64,000 bases of DNA from Dechloromonas sp. TW-R-39-2 (GCF_016864195.1 NZ_CP045202.1:2511001-2575000); one strand, 5' to 3'. Shown: positions 7,872 through 16,696, numbered from the stretch's first letter. Notes: generated by a model not told the origin, from the sequence alone. Numbers and translations: made by a program.

Positions 7872-10226
7872 TCAGGCTGCCATCCGGTCTTGAGCCGGTT
7901 TGTTGGCGGTCGCGACGTTGTAATCGAAGGGGAAATCATCGACATGCACCACGATGTCGCGCAGGTGGTTGCGACGCCTCATCACCTCAAATTCGGCAGC
8001 GTTGATCACGCCATATTCAAAGGCAACGATGGCGATATCGCGCACATTGGCCAGCGGATTATTGGCGAACTTGCCGTCTTTTTCAGCAGTACGGATCTTG
8101 GCTTCAATCGCCTCGGCTTCGAGCGTCGCGTTCAGGGCCAGTTCGATGGCGCCAACCGGCTCGCTTTCTACCATCGGCACGAAACATTCGGCGGTCAGGC
8201 GGTCACGGGTGGCAGACGGCGAAATCAGGGCCTTGGCAACCTGGTGACCGACATCGTCGGATGGCACAACGTACGGGTGGCCCCACGGGAAAATCGAACG
8301 ATGCAGGAAGGCAGCAATGAAGCGGATCGGGAAATTGGCGATGACGCCATCGAATGCCTGTTGCGCTTTGTACATCGCATCCCAGATCGCCCAATGGGCG
8401 AGCGGCGCATCTTCGGCCTTGCGACCTTCTTCCTCGTAACGCTTGAGCGTGCAGGAAATCAGGTACATCTGCGACAGGATGTCGCCGAGACGGGCCGACA
8501 GTTTTTCACGACGCTTGACGCTACCGCCGAGCACCAGCAAGGAGATGTCCGACATGAAGGCAAAGGCCGTCGAGAAACGGGTCATCTGCTGGTAGTAACG
8601 CTTCATTTCAGGGGCTGTATCGACGTTGACCGAGACAAAGTGCGAACCGGTCATGCCCAGCCACAAAGTCCGCAGGCCATTGCGAATAGTGAAACCGACG
8701 TGCGACCACAGTGCCTTGTCGAAATCGACCAGACCCTTTTTCAGATCAGGATTCTGGGCGGCCTGCATTTCAGCCAGCAAATACGGATGGCAGCGAATCG
8801 CCCCCTGTCCGAAGATGATCAGCGAACGGGTCAGGATGTTGGCGCCTTCGACGGTGATGCCGATCGGCACCTGCTGGTAGGCGCGGCCGAGGAAATTCGA
8901 CGGGCCAAGACAGATGCCCTTGCCGCCGACGATATCCATACCGTCGTTGACCACCTGACGAGCGCGCTCGGTAACGTGGTACTTGGCAATGGCCGAAACG
9001 ACCGACGGCTTTTCGCCGAGGTCGACCGCACCAGCCGTCATCTTGCGCACGGCATCCATCATGTAGGTGTAGGCACCGATCCGCGTCAAACCTTCCTCGA
9101 CGCCTTCGAACTTGCCGACCGCCATCTTGAACTGGCTGCGGACGCGGGCATAGGCACCGACGGCACGCGCCGTCATTTGCGCCATGCCAGTATTGGAGGA
9201 CGGCAGCGAAATCGAACGCCCGGCAGCCAGGCACTCCATCAGCATGCGCCAGCCCTGCCCGGCCATCTTCGGCCCGCCGATGATGAATTCGAGCGGCATG
9301 AAGACTTCCTTGCCGCGCGTCGGACCATTCATGAACATGGCGTTGAGCGGGAAGTGACGACGCCCGGTATCGACGCCCGGATGATCGTAGGGCACCAGCG
9401 CACAGGTGATGCCGATGTGCTTCTTGTCGCCGAGCAGGCCGTCCGGATCATAAAGATGGAAAGCCAGACCGAAGACCGTACAAACCGGTGCCAGCGTGAT
9501 GTAACGCTTGTCCCAGTTGACCCGCATGCCGAGCACTTCCTTGCCCTGATACATGCCCTTGCAGACGACACCGGCATCGGGAATCGAAGCGGCATCGGAA
9601 CCGGCCCACGGGCTGGTCAGCGCAAAGGCCGGCACCTCGATGCCCCTGGCCAGACGCGGCAGATAGTGATTCTTTTGTTCTTCGGTACCGTAGTGCAGCA
9701 ACAGTTCGGCCGGGCCGAGCGAGTTCGGCACCATGACCGAAACCGACAACGCCGAAGAGCGGGTCGACAGCTTGGTGACAACCTGCGAATGGGCATAGGC
9801 CGAGAATTCGAGGCCGCCGTATTTCTTCGGGATGATCATGCCAAGGAAACCCTTGTCCTTGATATAGCGCCAGGTCTCGTTCGACAGGTCGTAGAGTTCG
9901 TGCGTCACCTTCCAGTCATCAACCAGACGGCAGGCTTCTTCAACTTCGTTGTCCATGAAGGACTGTTCTTCGGCCGTCAGCTTGGGCTGCGGATAGGCAT
10001 GCAGTTTTTTCCAGTCCGGCTTGCCACGGAACAACTCCCCTTCCCACCAGACCGTACCGGCTTCCAGCGCGTCGCGCTCGGTATCCGACATCTGCGGCAG
10101 CACCTTGCGATAGGTGGAAAAAAGGGGCCGGCTGATCAGCGCCCGGCGCAATGGCCGAACGATGATCAGCCCGGCCAAAGCCGCCAGGGCGACTAAACCC
10201 AGCAGAGGGATGAGGTTGTTGAACAT
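7872..10226 (-). CDS. fadE: FadE-type acyl-CoA dehydrogenase
   Basis: FAD-dependent enzyme for the first beta-oxidation step, acyl-CoA to trans-2-enoyl-CoA. At 784 aa it is the long FadE type, with a hydrophobic N-terminal anchor (residues 5-25, LIPLLGLVALAALAGLIIV) absent from short-chain dehydrogenases. IIPKKYGGLEFSAYAHSQVV, ALTSPWAGSDAASIPD and the TVEGANILTRSLIIFGQGA segment are typical. The ATG follows AAAGGAGA. It lies downstream of the TetR gene (37-bp gap) with no terminator between, so the regulator and the structural genes are probably co-transcribed. Confidence 0.92.
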   Translation of the reverse strand: MFNNLIPLLGLVALAALAGLIIVRPLRRALISRPLFSTYRKVLPQMSDTERDALEAGTVWWEGELFRGKPDWKKLHAYPQPKLTAEEQSFMDNEVEEACRLVDDWKVTHELYDLSNETWRYIKDKGFLGMIIPKKYGGLEFSAYAHSQVVTKLSTRSSALSVSVMVPNSLGPAELLLHYGTEEQKNHYLPRLARGIEVPAFALTSPWAGSDAASIPDAGVVCKGMYQGKEVLGMRVNWDKRYITLAPVCTVFGLAFHLYDPDGLLGDKKHIGITCALVPYDHPGVDTGRRHFPLNAMFMNGPTRGKEVFMPLEFIIGGPKMAGQGWRMLMECLAAGRSISLPSSNTGMAQMTARAVGAYARVRSQFKMAVGKFEGVEEGLTRIGAYTYMMDAVRKMTAGAVDLGEKPSVVSAIAKYHVTERARQVVNDGMDIVGGKGICLGPSNFLGRAYQQVPIGITVEGANILTRSLIIFGQGAIRCHPYLLAEMQAAQNPDLKKGLVDFDKALWSHVGFTIRNGLRTLWLGMTGSHFVSVNVDTAPEMKRYYQQMTRFSTAFAFMSDISLLVLGGSVKRREKLSARLGDILSQMYLISCTLKRYEEEGRKAEDAPLAHWAIWDAMYKAQQAFDGVIANFPIRFIAAFLHRSIFPWGHPYVVPSDDVGHQVAKALISPSATRDRLTAECFVPMVESEPVGAIELALNATLEAEAIEAKIRTAEKDGKFANNPLANVRDIAIVAFEYGVINAAEFEVMRRRNHLRDIVVHVDDFPFDYNVATANKPAQDRMAA

Positions 10227-10263
10227 GTGCTGTCTCCTTTAAGGTCTTTTTGGTTTTGGTCGA

Positions 10264-10950
10264 TTATTTGCTGTCGACCGCAGCATCAGAGAATTGAGGC
10301 AAGGCAGCGCGCAAGCCACCAAGCAGGAAGGACATCAGGCGCGGAACAAGACGGTCAAGGCGATCGGTCGAGTCTTCATCCTCGATCTGCCAGTCGGTCA
10401 CCAGGCGCAGCGCATCGGTCCCGGCAATGGCGTACGAAGTCGCACCGAGCATGAAGTGAAAGCGCCAGACAATCTCGGCCTTGGGCACATCCGGCAAGGC
10501 GATGAACAGGGCTTCCTTGTAGCGATCAACCACTTCGGCATATTCATGGGCCAGAAAAGTGCGAATGAACTCGGACGGATCGGTCAGCGTGCGGCCCAGC
10601 AGGCGCAGGAAGGTAATACCGCCCCGCTCTTCGTCATCGGCCATGCGCAACAGGGTGCCAAAAAACCCATCGACAATTTGCGAGGGCTTGAGCGGTTTGC
10701 CGGCCGCTTCTTTTTCGAGTGCATTCAGAACGCGCATGCGCTCTTCGTTCAACCAGTCCAGTCGCCGATGAAAAACTTCCTGCATCAACGACTCTTTGGA
10801 GCCAAAATGATAGTTGACCGCAGCAAGGTTAACGCCGGCACCGCCGGTAATCTGGCGCATCGACGTTCCTTCGTAGCCATGTGCCATGAAAAGATGCTCT
10901 GCCGCATCGAGGATGCGTTCGCGGGTATCGACAGTTCGGGCTTCAGCCAT
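10264..10950 (-). CDS. TetR/AcrR family regulator of the fad locus
   Basis: N-terminal TetR helix-turn-helix: TRERILDAAEHLFMAHGYEGTSM then LAAVNYHFGSKESL. The large C-terminal ligand domain resembles that of fatty-acid-responsive regulators such as PsrA (similarity judged by eye). I chose the ATG at 10950, preceded by AGGTGA, over a GTG nine bases upstream. Its start codon and operator sit inside a long inverted repeat (10947-11002). Gene order tetR-fadE-fadA-degV-fadB and the shared operator pattern argue that it represses this operon, fadL and the 1-2109 gene, released by acyl-CoA. That is inference. Confidence 0.85.
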   Translation of the reverse strand: MAEARTVDTRERILDAAEHLFMAHGYEGTSMRQITGGAGVNLAAVNYHFGSKESLMQEVFHRRLDWLNEERMRVLNALEKEAAGKPLKPSQIVDGFFGTLLRMADDEERGGITFLRLLGRTLTDPSEFIRTFLAHEYAEVVDRYKEALFIALPDVPKAEIVWRFHFMLGATSYAIAGTDALRLVTDWQIEDEDSTDRLDRLVPRLMSFLLGGLRAALPQFSDAAVDSK

Positions 10951-11002
10951 GGGGGTCACCTATGATTCATACGTTCGTTTGAATCATAGGTGACCCCCAT
11001 GG
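10947..11002. repeat. Perfect 23-bp inverted repeat mirroring the TetR translation start
   Basis: Arms 10947-10969 and 10980-11002 are exact reverse complements with a 10-bp spacer. Each arm holds a ribosome-binding site (AGGTGA) and an ATG. On the minus strand this starts the TetR gene; on the plus strand it starts a 15-codon reading frame (10999-11046) that runs into the 3' end of the GGDEF/EAL gene. Confidence 0.9.
10967..10982. promoter_or_regulatory. Putative fatty-acid regulator operator (site D, autoregulatory)
   Basis: TCATACGTTCGTTTGA matches TCAAAC-N4-GTTTGA with one clear change in the left arm. It lies 17 bp upstream of the TetR ATG, at the centre of the larger inverted repeat, so it would overlap the promoter or transcript start and give negative autoregulation of the fad operon. 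Confidence 0.55.
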
Positions 11003-11026
11003 CTAACGCAAGTTATTTTTTAACAA

Positions 11027-14000
11027 TCAGCTATTTCGTTGCTTGATGAACGCGATTACATCCTCGGCCGGAACCGGCCGGCTGAACAGGAAGCCCTGTA
11101 CCAGATCGCAATCCTGGCTGCGCAGGTAATCAAACTGGGCTTGCGTTTCAACGCCCTCGGCCACCAGCTTCAAGCCGAGGCTGTGCGTCAGCCCGATCGT
11201 GGCATTGCAGATTGCCGCCCCGTCACCATCCTGCCCGATCTCCTCGACAAAGGAGCGATCCAGCTTGATATGGTCAATCGGGAACATGCGCAAATAGCTG
11301 AGCGAGGAATAGCCCGTCCCGAAATCGTCGATCGCCAGGGAAATACCCATGTCGTGCAGCAAATCCAGGATACGAACCGTTTCTGCCGGATGTTGCATGG
11401 CAACGGATTCGGTAATCTCAAAGACCAGGTCGGCCGGATTGATTTCCAGCGCTTCGATGGCCCCCTTGGCCAGAATGGGCAGATTGCCGTTGCGCATCTG
11501 GATGGCGGAAATATTGACCCCCATTTTGACATTGCGGATACCGGCCTGCGTGAACGCAGCCAGTTGGCGACAGGCTTCCCAGAACACCCATTCGCCCAAT
11601 GGCTGGATCAAACCGGTTTCCTCGGCAATGCCGATGAATTTTCCGGGCGCAGTCAGACCGTGTTCCGGATGCTGCCAGCGGACAAGCGCTTCGACACCGG
11701 CAACGCGGCCGCTGCGCACATCGATCAATGGCTGGAAGTGCAAGCAGAATTCGTTGCGCGTCAGCGCCAGTCGCAAGCTGTGTTCGGTTTTCAGCCTTTC
11801 GACCGCCGCATCGTTCATCTTTGCATCAAAAAACTGGAAGTTGTTACGCCCCGCAGTTTTGGCGTGATACATCGCCGCATCGGCATTCTTCATCAACACT
11901 TCGCCATCGTCACCATCCGTCGGAAAGATGGCGATGCCGACACTCGGCGTCGTGTAGAGATCATGGCCCTCGATCAAATAAGGATCACCGACGCTACGCA
12001 CCAGTTTCTCGGCCACACCGGCCACGGAGGTCGTATGTTCGATACCGGAAAGCATGATGACGAATTCGTCCCCTCCCAGCCGAGCCACGACATCGCTGTC
12101 CCGGACGCCACGACTCAAGCGGGCCGCGACTTCAATCAGCAACAAATCGCCAACGTGATGCCCCAGAGTATCGTTGATCAGCTTGAAGCGATCGAGGTCG
12201 ATGAACAGCAAAGCCACTCTTCCGCCCTCCCGGCGAGCAGCGGCCAGCGCCTGATCGAGCCGGCCCTTGAGGCTGAAACGGTTGAGCAAGCCGGTCAGTA
12301 CGTCATGATGGGCAATGTGGTGCAGCTTGGCTTCTGCCGCCCGCTCGCTCGATACATCAGTAAAGTGAGCAACGTGGTAACGCACCTCGCCTGCATCGTC
12401 ACGAATCAGCGAAAGAGACATCCATTTGGGATAAATACCGCCATCCTTGCGCCTATCCCAGATATCGCCCTGCCAGAAGCCGGTTGCCAGCACCGTATCC
12501 CACATTTCCCGATACTGCGCACTCGTTGTCCGACCGGCTGAGAGAAAACTGGGATTCCGGCCCATCGCATCCTCGGGCAAATATCCGGTTAACCGCGTAA
12601 ACGCGGGGTTGACCGTGACAATCCGATTATCCCGGTCGGTGATCAGGATTGCCTCGCCGCTGAACTGAAAAGCCGTTGCCAGTAGCTGCATCTGTGCTTC
12701 CATCTGGTGCTGGCTGGTAATGTCCTGCGAGGTTCCCATGACACGCAATGGCTTGCCATCGGCGTCATAGATTGCCTCACTGTGTCCCAAAATGTATTTG
12801 ATCCGCCCATCCGGCATCAGCAGACGGTATTTCAGCTCCAGCGGCTCACGACGAGCAATCGCATCATTCAGCGCCTTATCGACCACGCTCCGCTCTTCAG
12901 GATGAACTTGGGCCAGGAAAGCCTCATACCTCGCCCCCGTTGTCGGCGGTTGAATTTCATAAATCTGGAAAAGTTCGTCGGAGCAGGTCACCAGACCCGT
13001 GGGCAATTCGACTTCCCAACTGCCAACCCGGGCGATTCGTTGCGCCGCACTGAGCTGATCGCGGTTTTGCCGCAAGGCCTCGGCTGCCAGCACCTCGCGC
13101 GCCTGGGCGCGAAACAGCCAGACAAGAACAAGCCCCAGGCAGCCGAACAAAATGCCTCCGAGCCCACCCACCAGATAAGCACGCTGCTGCCATGCAGCCA
13201 TGACATCGCTTTCAGCCAGCCCGGCGAGTACATAAAACGGATATTTATCGAGCGCACGATAAGCGTAGATACGCTTCACGCCATCAGCCTGCGAGTTGAA
13301 TTCAAGCACCCCCTGGCGCTCGCCATTGACCAAGGCCAGATAAACCGGGTGCTTCTCCCCCAGCGAGCGGTTGATTTCAGCTGGCGCCGGTGGCTGGCGA
13401 ACAATCAGGCTATGGTCTTCAAGCCGACGTATCGCCAAAGCGCCTGATACGCCAAGATGTACCGAGCGGAATAAACGGCCAAAGAAGTCTAGTTCGACCG
13501 CTGCGCTGACTACCCCCAGAAAACGACCGTCCGGCGCAGTGATCGGTCGGGCAGCAATCAGGACATCCCGCCCAGTGATCCGTGACTTGAGCACCTCGGA
13601 AAAAACGATACCGGCTCCCGGGGTATTCCGCAGAGTACGAAAATAAGAACGGTCCTTCAGGTTTGTGTACTCTCCGCCCCCGGTGATATATAGAACATTG
13701 CCATCCGCATCGAGCACACGAAAACCGGCCAGTTCGTCAAACGATTGCTTGTGACGCGCCATGTCCGCTTCAAGAATTTGCCTGAAACGTGGTGCAGCCT
13801 TGATATCAAGCGCCTCTCGTGGGATTTTGGCAACGAGGGAGTCGAGATTGGCATCGACCCGACGCAAGGTTGCGTCAAAGCGCGACTCAAGTAATTCCGC
13901 ATGCCCCTGCGCCATGCCCCGGGCCTCACTCCAGATCTCATGGTATGCCGACCAGAGAACATAACCCAACAGAACGAAGCCGCTCAGTGCAAGTGCGGCA

Positions 14001-14056
14001 AGTGCAAGCCACAACTGATGTCCAGGCCGGGATTTTTTTTGCGGCACGTCTCGCAT
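11027..14056 (-). CDS. Membrane sensor with PAS, GGDEF and EAL domains (c-di-GMP turnover)
   Basis: A 1009-aa cyclic-di-GMP enzyme anchored in the inner membrane. Order: transmembrane segment (about 15-35), periplasmic Cache-like sensor (about 45-285), second transmembrane segment (about 290-312), two PAS regions (about 330-440 and 455-570), GGDEF (RLGGDEFV near 657) and EAL (EALVRWQHPEHG near 787). The GGDEF signature is intact and preceded by RDSD, a five-residue-spaced RxxD inhibitory site. EAL, the downstream FEITES and DDFGTGYSSLSYL are intact, so both synthesis and breakdown are possible. The start ATG has only a weak ribosome-binding site. Probably a single-gene unit; the signal sensed is unknown. 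Confidence 0.92.
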   Translation of the reverse strand: MRDVPQKKSRPGHQLWLALAALALSGFVLLGYVLWSAYHEIWSEARGMAQGHAELLESRFDATLRRVDANLDSLVAKIPREALDIKAAPRFRQILEADMARHKQSFDELAGFRVLDADGNVLYITGGGEYTNLKDRSYFRTLRNTPGAGIVFSEVLKSRITGRDVLIAARPITAPDGRFLGVVSAAVELDFFGRLFRSVHLGVSGALAIRRLEDHSLIVRQPPAPAEINRSLGEKHPVYLALVNGERQGVLEFNSQADGVKRIYAYRALDKYPFYVLAGLAESDVMAAWQQRAYLVGGLGGILFGCLGLVLVWLFRAQAREVLAAEALRQNRDQLSAAQRIARVGSWEVELPTGLVTCSDELFQIYEIQPPTTGARYEAFLAQVHPEERSVVDKALNDAIARREPLELKYRLLMPDGRIKYILGHSEAIYDADGKPLRVMGTSQDITSQHQMEAQMQLLATAFQFSGEAILITDRDNRIVTVNPAFTRLTGYLPEDAMGRNPSFLSAGRTTSAQYREMWDTVLATGFWQGDIWDRRKDGGIYPKWMSLSLIRDDAGEVRYHVAHFTDVSSERAAEAKLHHIAHHDVLTGLLNRFSLKGRLDQALAAARREGGRVALLFIDLDRFKLINDTLGHHVGDLLLIEVAARLSRGVRDSDVVARLGGDEFVIMLSGIEHTTSVAGVAEKLVRSVGDPYLIEGHDLYTTPSVGIAIFPTDGDDGEVLMKNADAAMYHAKTAGRNNFQFFDAKMNDAAVERLKTEHSLRLALTRNEFCLHFQPLIDVRSGRVAGVEALVRWQHPEHGLTAPGKFIGIAEETGLIQPLGEWVFWEACRQLAAFTQAGIRNVKMGVNISAIQMRNGNLPILAKGAIEALEINPADLVFEITESVAMQHPAETVRILDLLHDMGISLAIDDFGTGYSSLSYLRMFPIDHIKLDRSFVEEIGQDGDGAAICNATIGLTHSLGLKLVAEGVETQAQFDYLRSQDCDLVQGFLFSRPVPAEDVIAFIKQRNS

Positions 14057-14079
14057 CGCCCGATATCTTTATAGTTTTG

Positions 14080-14634
14080 TTAAGCAGATTCTGATTTAGC
14101 CTCTGCCGAATTGCAATCTTGAATCACCGGAATGCGAGGCTTTTGCTGCTCATACTGGAGAAAACGACAAAGAACATCGGTATTGCTCTTTCTTTCCCGA
14201 TAAGTTTGAGCAAGATTGCTGACAAGTGCCCAATCTTCAAGAGGAATACTCGCCGGGAAAAGCGTATCGCCATCAAACGGGCGGTCGATACGCGTCAGAT
14301 AGAAACGCTGGCAGTAAGGCCAGGCCGCAGCGTAAACCGAGGCACCACCAATCACGAAAACCGGCTTCCCTGTGGCTGCCGCGGTCAACAAACCTTCCTC
14401 GACGGAATTGACACGCGTACAACCAGGCCGCAAACGGAGATTGGTTTGTCGTGTCACGATGAACGAGTCCTCCGGGACAACATCCATCGATTCATAGGTC
14501 AAACGACCAATAACCAGCGCGGCCCCGGCTACCGTCCGCTCGAAAAAAGCGAGCTCCTCCGGAATATCCCAGGGCAACCATCCATCCAGACCCAGCATGC
14601 CGTTGCTGGCCACGGCGGCAATGGCAGAAATCAT
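14080..14634 (-). CDS. folA: Dihydrofolate reductase
   Basis: Reduces dihydrofolate to tetrahydrofolate with NADPH. The N-terminal SAIAAVASNGMLGLDGWLPW matches the substrate loop; IPEELAFFERT carries the acidic active-site residue; VIGRLTYESM and FVIGGASVYAAAWP are the cofactor-binding segments. I chose the ATG at 14634, which overlaps the upstream stop as ATGA, rather than the longer frame beginning at 14652; this implies coupled translation with the FolB-like gene. The resulting 184 aa is a little longer than usual (about 160-170) because of a C-terminal tail. Confidence 0.88.
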   Translation of the reverse strand: MISAIAAVASNGMLGLDGWLPWDIPEELAFFERTVAGAALVIGRLTYESMDVVPEDSFIVTRQTNLRLRPGCTRVNSVEEGLLTAAATGKPVFVIGGASVYAAAWPYCQRFYLTRIDRPFDGDTLFPASIPLEDWALVSNLAQTYRERKSNTDVLCRFLQYEQQKPRIPVIQDCNSAEAKSESA

Positions 14635-15014
14635 GACCGCATCTTCGCCCATTGCTCCCGTGTCATTGAGAGAGAAATGGCCGGCGTCCCCTGACCGTTG
14701 TAAACATGCGGTTTGTGTATTGAAATGAAGGCCGACGTAACAATCGCAATCGAGAAAATCGCATCCATCACCTCAAGGATGCTCGATTCAAGGCATTCGC
14801 AATGCGCATTTTCTTCAAGCCGGCGAATGGCCAGAAAAATGACCTCATAATCGACAACCTGCCGGATATCGTGCGGATTCGCAACGGCATCAATCGGAGC
14901 CCAGGCATCGGCGTGAACGACAACCGCCTGCGGGCCGTGCTTTTCAAGCGGATTGCAGCCCGTCCGCAATTGAATTGTGGCATCGACAGATGCACACCAG
15001 TGATTGGCTAACAC
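14631..15014 (-). CDS. Dihydroneopterin aldolase-like protein (FolB/FolX family)
   Basis: The segment from YEVIFLAIRRLEE through CLESSILEVMDAIFS to VTSAFISIHKPHVYNGQ has the layout of the tunnelling fold of FolB (the conserved ETLAE region here reads CLESSILE). The overlap with folA by ATGA supports a folate role. The N-terminal third is divergent and I cannot place the catalytic lysine and tyrosine with certainty. The GTG at 15014 is preferred because AAAGGAG lies 7 nt upstream; the TTG at 15020 is too close to it. Assignment by eye; moderate confidence. Confidence 0.6.
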   Translation of the reverse strand: MLANHWCASVDATIQLRTGCNPLEKHGPQAVVVHADAWAPIDAVANPHDIRQVVDYEVIFLAIRRLEENAHCECLESSILEVMDAIFSIAIVTSAFISIHKPHVYNGQGTPAISLSMTREQWAKMRS

Positions 15015-15132
15015 GTACAAACTCCTTTAATTCGCCCGATCATCGAGAGCTGGCCGAAGATACCAGAGGCATCGTTTTCGGTAAAAACAAAATGGCGCAC
15101 CAGGCGCCATTTCAAATGCAGGGAGAATCTGT

Positions 15133-15531
15133 CTATGCCGTCACATTGAGCAATGTTCCAGTCGTCTGGCCCGATGAATTGACGACAGGGGCCGGACTTT
15201 GCCCCCCGGCTTCGGCGGTATCCGTCGGCGTAGAAGCAAGCTGGTTGCGCAATGCACTCAAATCACCCTGTACTTCGCCAAGGGACTTCAGCGATGCCAA
15301 CCCCTGCCGTGCATCGCTGGCCTGCCCTTGGGCCTGGTCGGACTCGACCTTGATGTTGCGCGCCTTGTCTTCCGCCAGATCGGCCACAGACTGGGCATCA
15401 CGGGCCTTCTCCTGCAGCGAGCGGGCTTTCTGCTCGGCCTGGTCTGCATTGCGCTGGGCCTGCTGTTGCTGAAGCTGGGCCCAGACAACACTGCCAAGCG
15501 ACTGCATACCGGAAGTAGCCGTAACTGACAT
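15133..15531 (-). CDS. Small Gln/Ala-rich coiled-coil protein with C-terminal NVTA tail
   Basis: Function unknown. The 132-aa product has a predicted coiled coil (about residues 18-75, rich in Q, A, E, K and D) and a flexible Ser/Pro/Thr stretch, ending in GQTTGTLLNVTA. The same ending, GQKTGSVINVTA, closes the neighbour 32 bp upstream, so the two are probably paralogues or share a recognition tail. The ATG follows AAGGA. No signal peptide or membrane segment is visible. Confidence 0.75.
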   Translation of the reverse strand: MSVTATSGMQSLGSVVWAQLQQQQAQRNADQAEQKARSLQEKARDAQSVADLAEDKARNIKVESDQAQGQASDARQGLASLKSLGEVQGDLSALRNQLASTPTDTAEAGGQSPAPVVNSSGQTTGTLLNVTA

Positions 15532-15563
15532 GTCCTTAAAGGCTTGAGTTAGCCCCCTCCGAA

Positions 15564-15755
15564 TCAGGCAGTGACGTTGATGACACTACCCGTTTTCTGC
15601 CCTTCGGCATTGGTGACCGCTTTGGGTGCTTCTTCCTTGCGCTCGACCTGCTCCTCTTGCCGTGGCTCACGACGCTCAGCCTGTTGTACCTGCTGAGACT
15701 GACTGGCGGCACCCGTATAAGCACTGATATTGGAAGTTACCGATTTGATGTCCAT
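15564..15755 (-). CDS. Small charged protein with C-terminal NVTA tail
   Basis: Function unknown, 63 aa. Starts MDIKSVTSNISAYTG, then a Q/E/R/K-rich middle that could be helical, and ends GQKTGSVINVTA like its downstream neighbour. A strong AGGAGG lies before the ATG, so it is very likely translated. The MDI-x-S start recalls small motility-associated proteins, but the match is too weak to name a family. Probably co-transcribed with the 15133-15531 gene. Confidence 0.75.
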   Translation of the reverse strand: MDIKSVTSNISAYTGAASQSQQVQQAERREPRQEEQVERKEEAPKAVTNAEGQKTGSVINVTA

Positions 15756-15870
15756 AAATCCTCCTGAGCAAACACTTCTAATCTGACTTTACACCATCCG
15801 TTCAGATCTTCCAGCAGAATTTCTCGGGTCGGAAGCAATCAGGCATGTACGAATACAAACACCGCATCAG

Positions 15871-16095
15871 TTAGCCCTGCGTCTTCTCAAGCACGGCCAG
15901 AAGCTTGAGCGCCCGCTCCCGATTTTTTGCAATCGCGGCAGCCTTTTCTTCAACACTGGCACTTTCAGCCAGCGATGCCTGCACCAGCAGTTGATGCGGA
16001 GTCAATCCACCCATTGCAGCCTCAAGCATGCGGTCGACCTGTGCATCAAGATCTTCTTCAGGCAAAACTGATCCGGTTTCTGTCGGATGATTCAT
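15871..16095 (-). CDS. Hypothetical small acidic helical protein
   Basis: 74 aa: an acidic start, an amphipathic middle (EDLDAQVDRMLEAAMGGLTP) and a charged C-terminal helix ending in LLAVLEKTQG. I do not recognise it. No good ribosome-binding site is visible. It follows the phasin terminator by about 30 bp, so it needs its own promoter or read-through. Coding confidence rests on length and composition only. Confidence 0.55.
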   Translation of the reverse strand: MNHPTETGSVLPEEDLDAQVDRMLEAAMGGLTPHQLLVQASLAESASVEEKAAAIAKNRERALKLLAVLEKTQG

Positions 16096-16125
16096 CTATT
16101 TAATCTTTTTATTGCTTGCACCATG

Positions 16126-16153
16126 AAAAAAGCCCCGCAAGTTTCGCGGGGCC
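16126..16153 (-). terminator. Terminator after the phasin gene
   Basis: Minus-strand GCCCCGC/GCGGGGC stem with a 7-nt loop followed by TTTTTT, 28 bp after the phasin stop codon. Confidence 0.85.
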
Positions 16154-16180
16154 CTGCTATTCGGGGAACCCGAGAATTTC

Positions 16181-16696
16181 TTACTTGGATTTCTTGGTCA
16201 CGGCAGCGATGTTTGCCTGGGCAGCATCGGCAAACTGCTTGGCCATCGAATTCATGTTGCCAAAAGCAGAGTTGGCAGCAGCAATGGCGTTCTGGATGGC
16301 AGCAACGGCGCTTTCCGAACCAGCCGGAGCAGACTTGGAAGCCAGCTCAACCATGCCAGCTACGGACTTCTGGAAGTCACCGAACTGAGCTTCAACCATC
16401 TTGGCCAGTTCCTGCTGGGTTTGTTGCGTAATTTCATAAACCGAACGCGAATAGGCAACAGCCTTTTCAACAGCCGGTTGAGCCAGCGAAGACTGGACTG
16501 CCAGGGCTTCTTTCGGATCCTTGGCGCTGAGAACCGACTTCACGCCGGATGCAGCATCTTCCAGCGTAGCGCGAGCGGCGTTCAGATTCAGGGCAGCAAT
16601 ACGCTCGGCAGAAGCCAGGGCGGTATTGGCAACAGACAGCAGGGAATCAACGGTAGCCTTGTTGGCAGCAGCGAATTGCTCGGTATTGATCGACAT
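16181..16696 (-). CDS. phaP: Phasin, PHA granule-associated protein
   Basis: Coats polyhydroxyalkanoate storage granules. The start MSINTEQFAAANKATVDSLL, the long alanine-rich amphipathic helices with ALNLNAARATLEDA and SRSVYEITQQTQQELAKMVE, and the basic tail ending KKSK are typical of the phasin_2 family of betaproteobacteria. The length, 171 aa, is usual. The ATG at 16696 follows GGAGA; the longer frame upstream lacks support. Monocistronic, with a strong terminator. A dyad at 16759 might be a regulator site. Confidence 0.92.
   Translation of the reverse strand: MSINTEQFAAANKATVDSLLSVANTALASAERIAALNLNAARATLEDAASGVKSVLSAKDPKEALAVQSSLAQPAVEKAVAYSRSVYEITQQTQQELAKMVEAQFGDFQKSVAGMVELASKSAPAGSESAVAAIQNAIAAANSAFGNMNSMAKQFADAAQANIAAVTKKSK

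Noticed and set aside
7890..10196. 768-codon frame on the plus strand
   Set aside because: Antisense shadow of the acyl-CoA dehydrogenase, rich in His, Arg and Gly as such shadows are.
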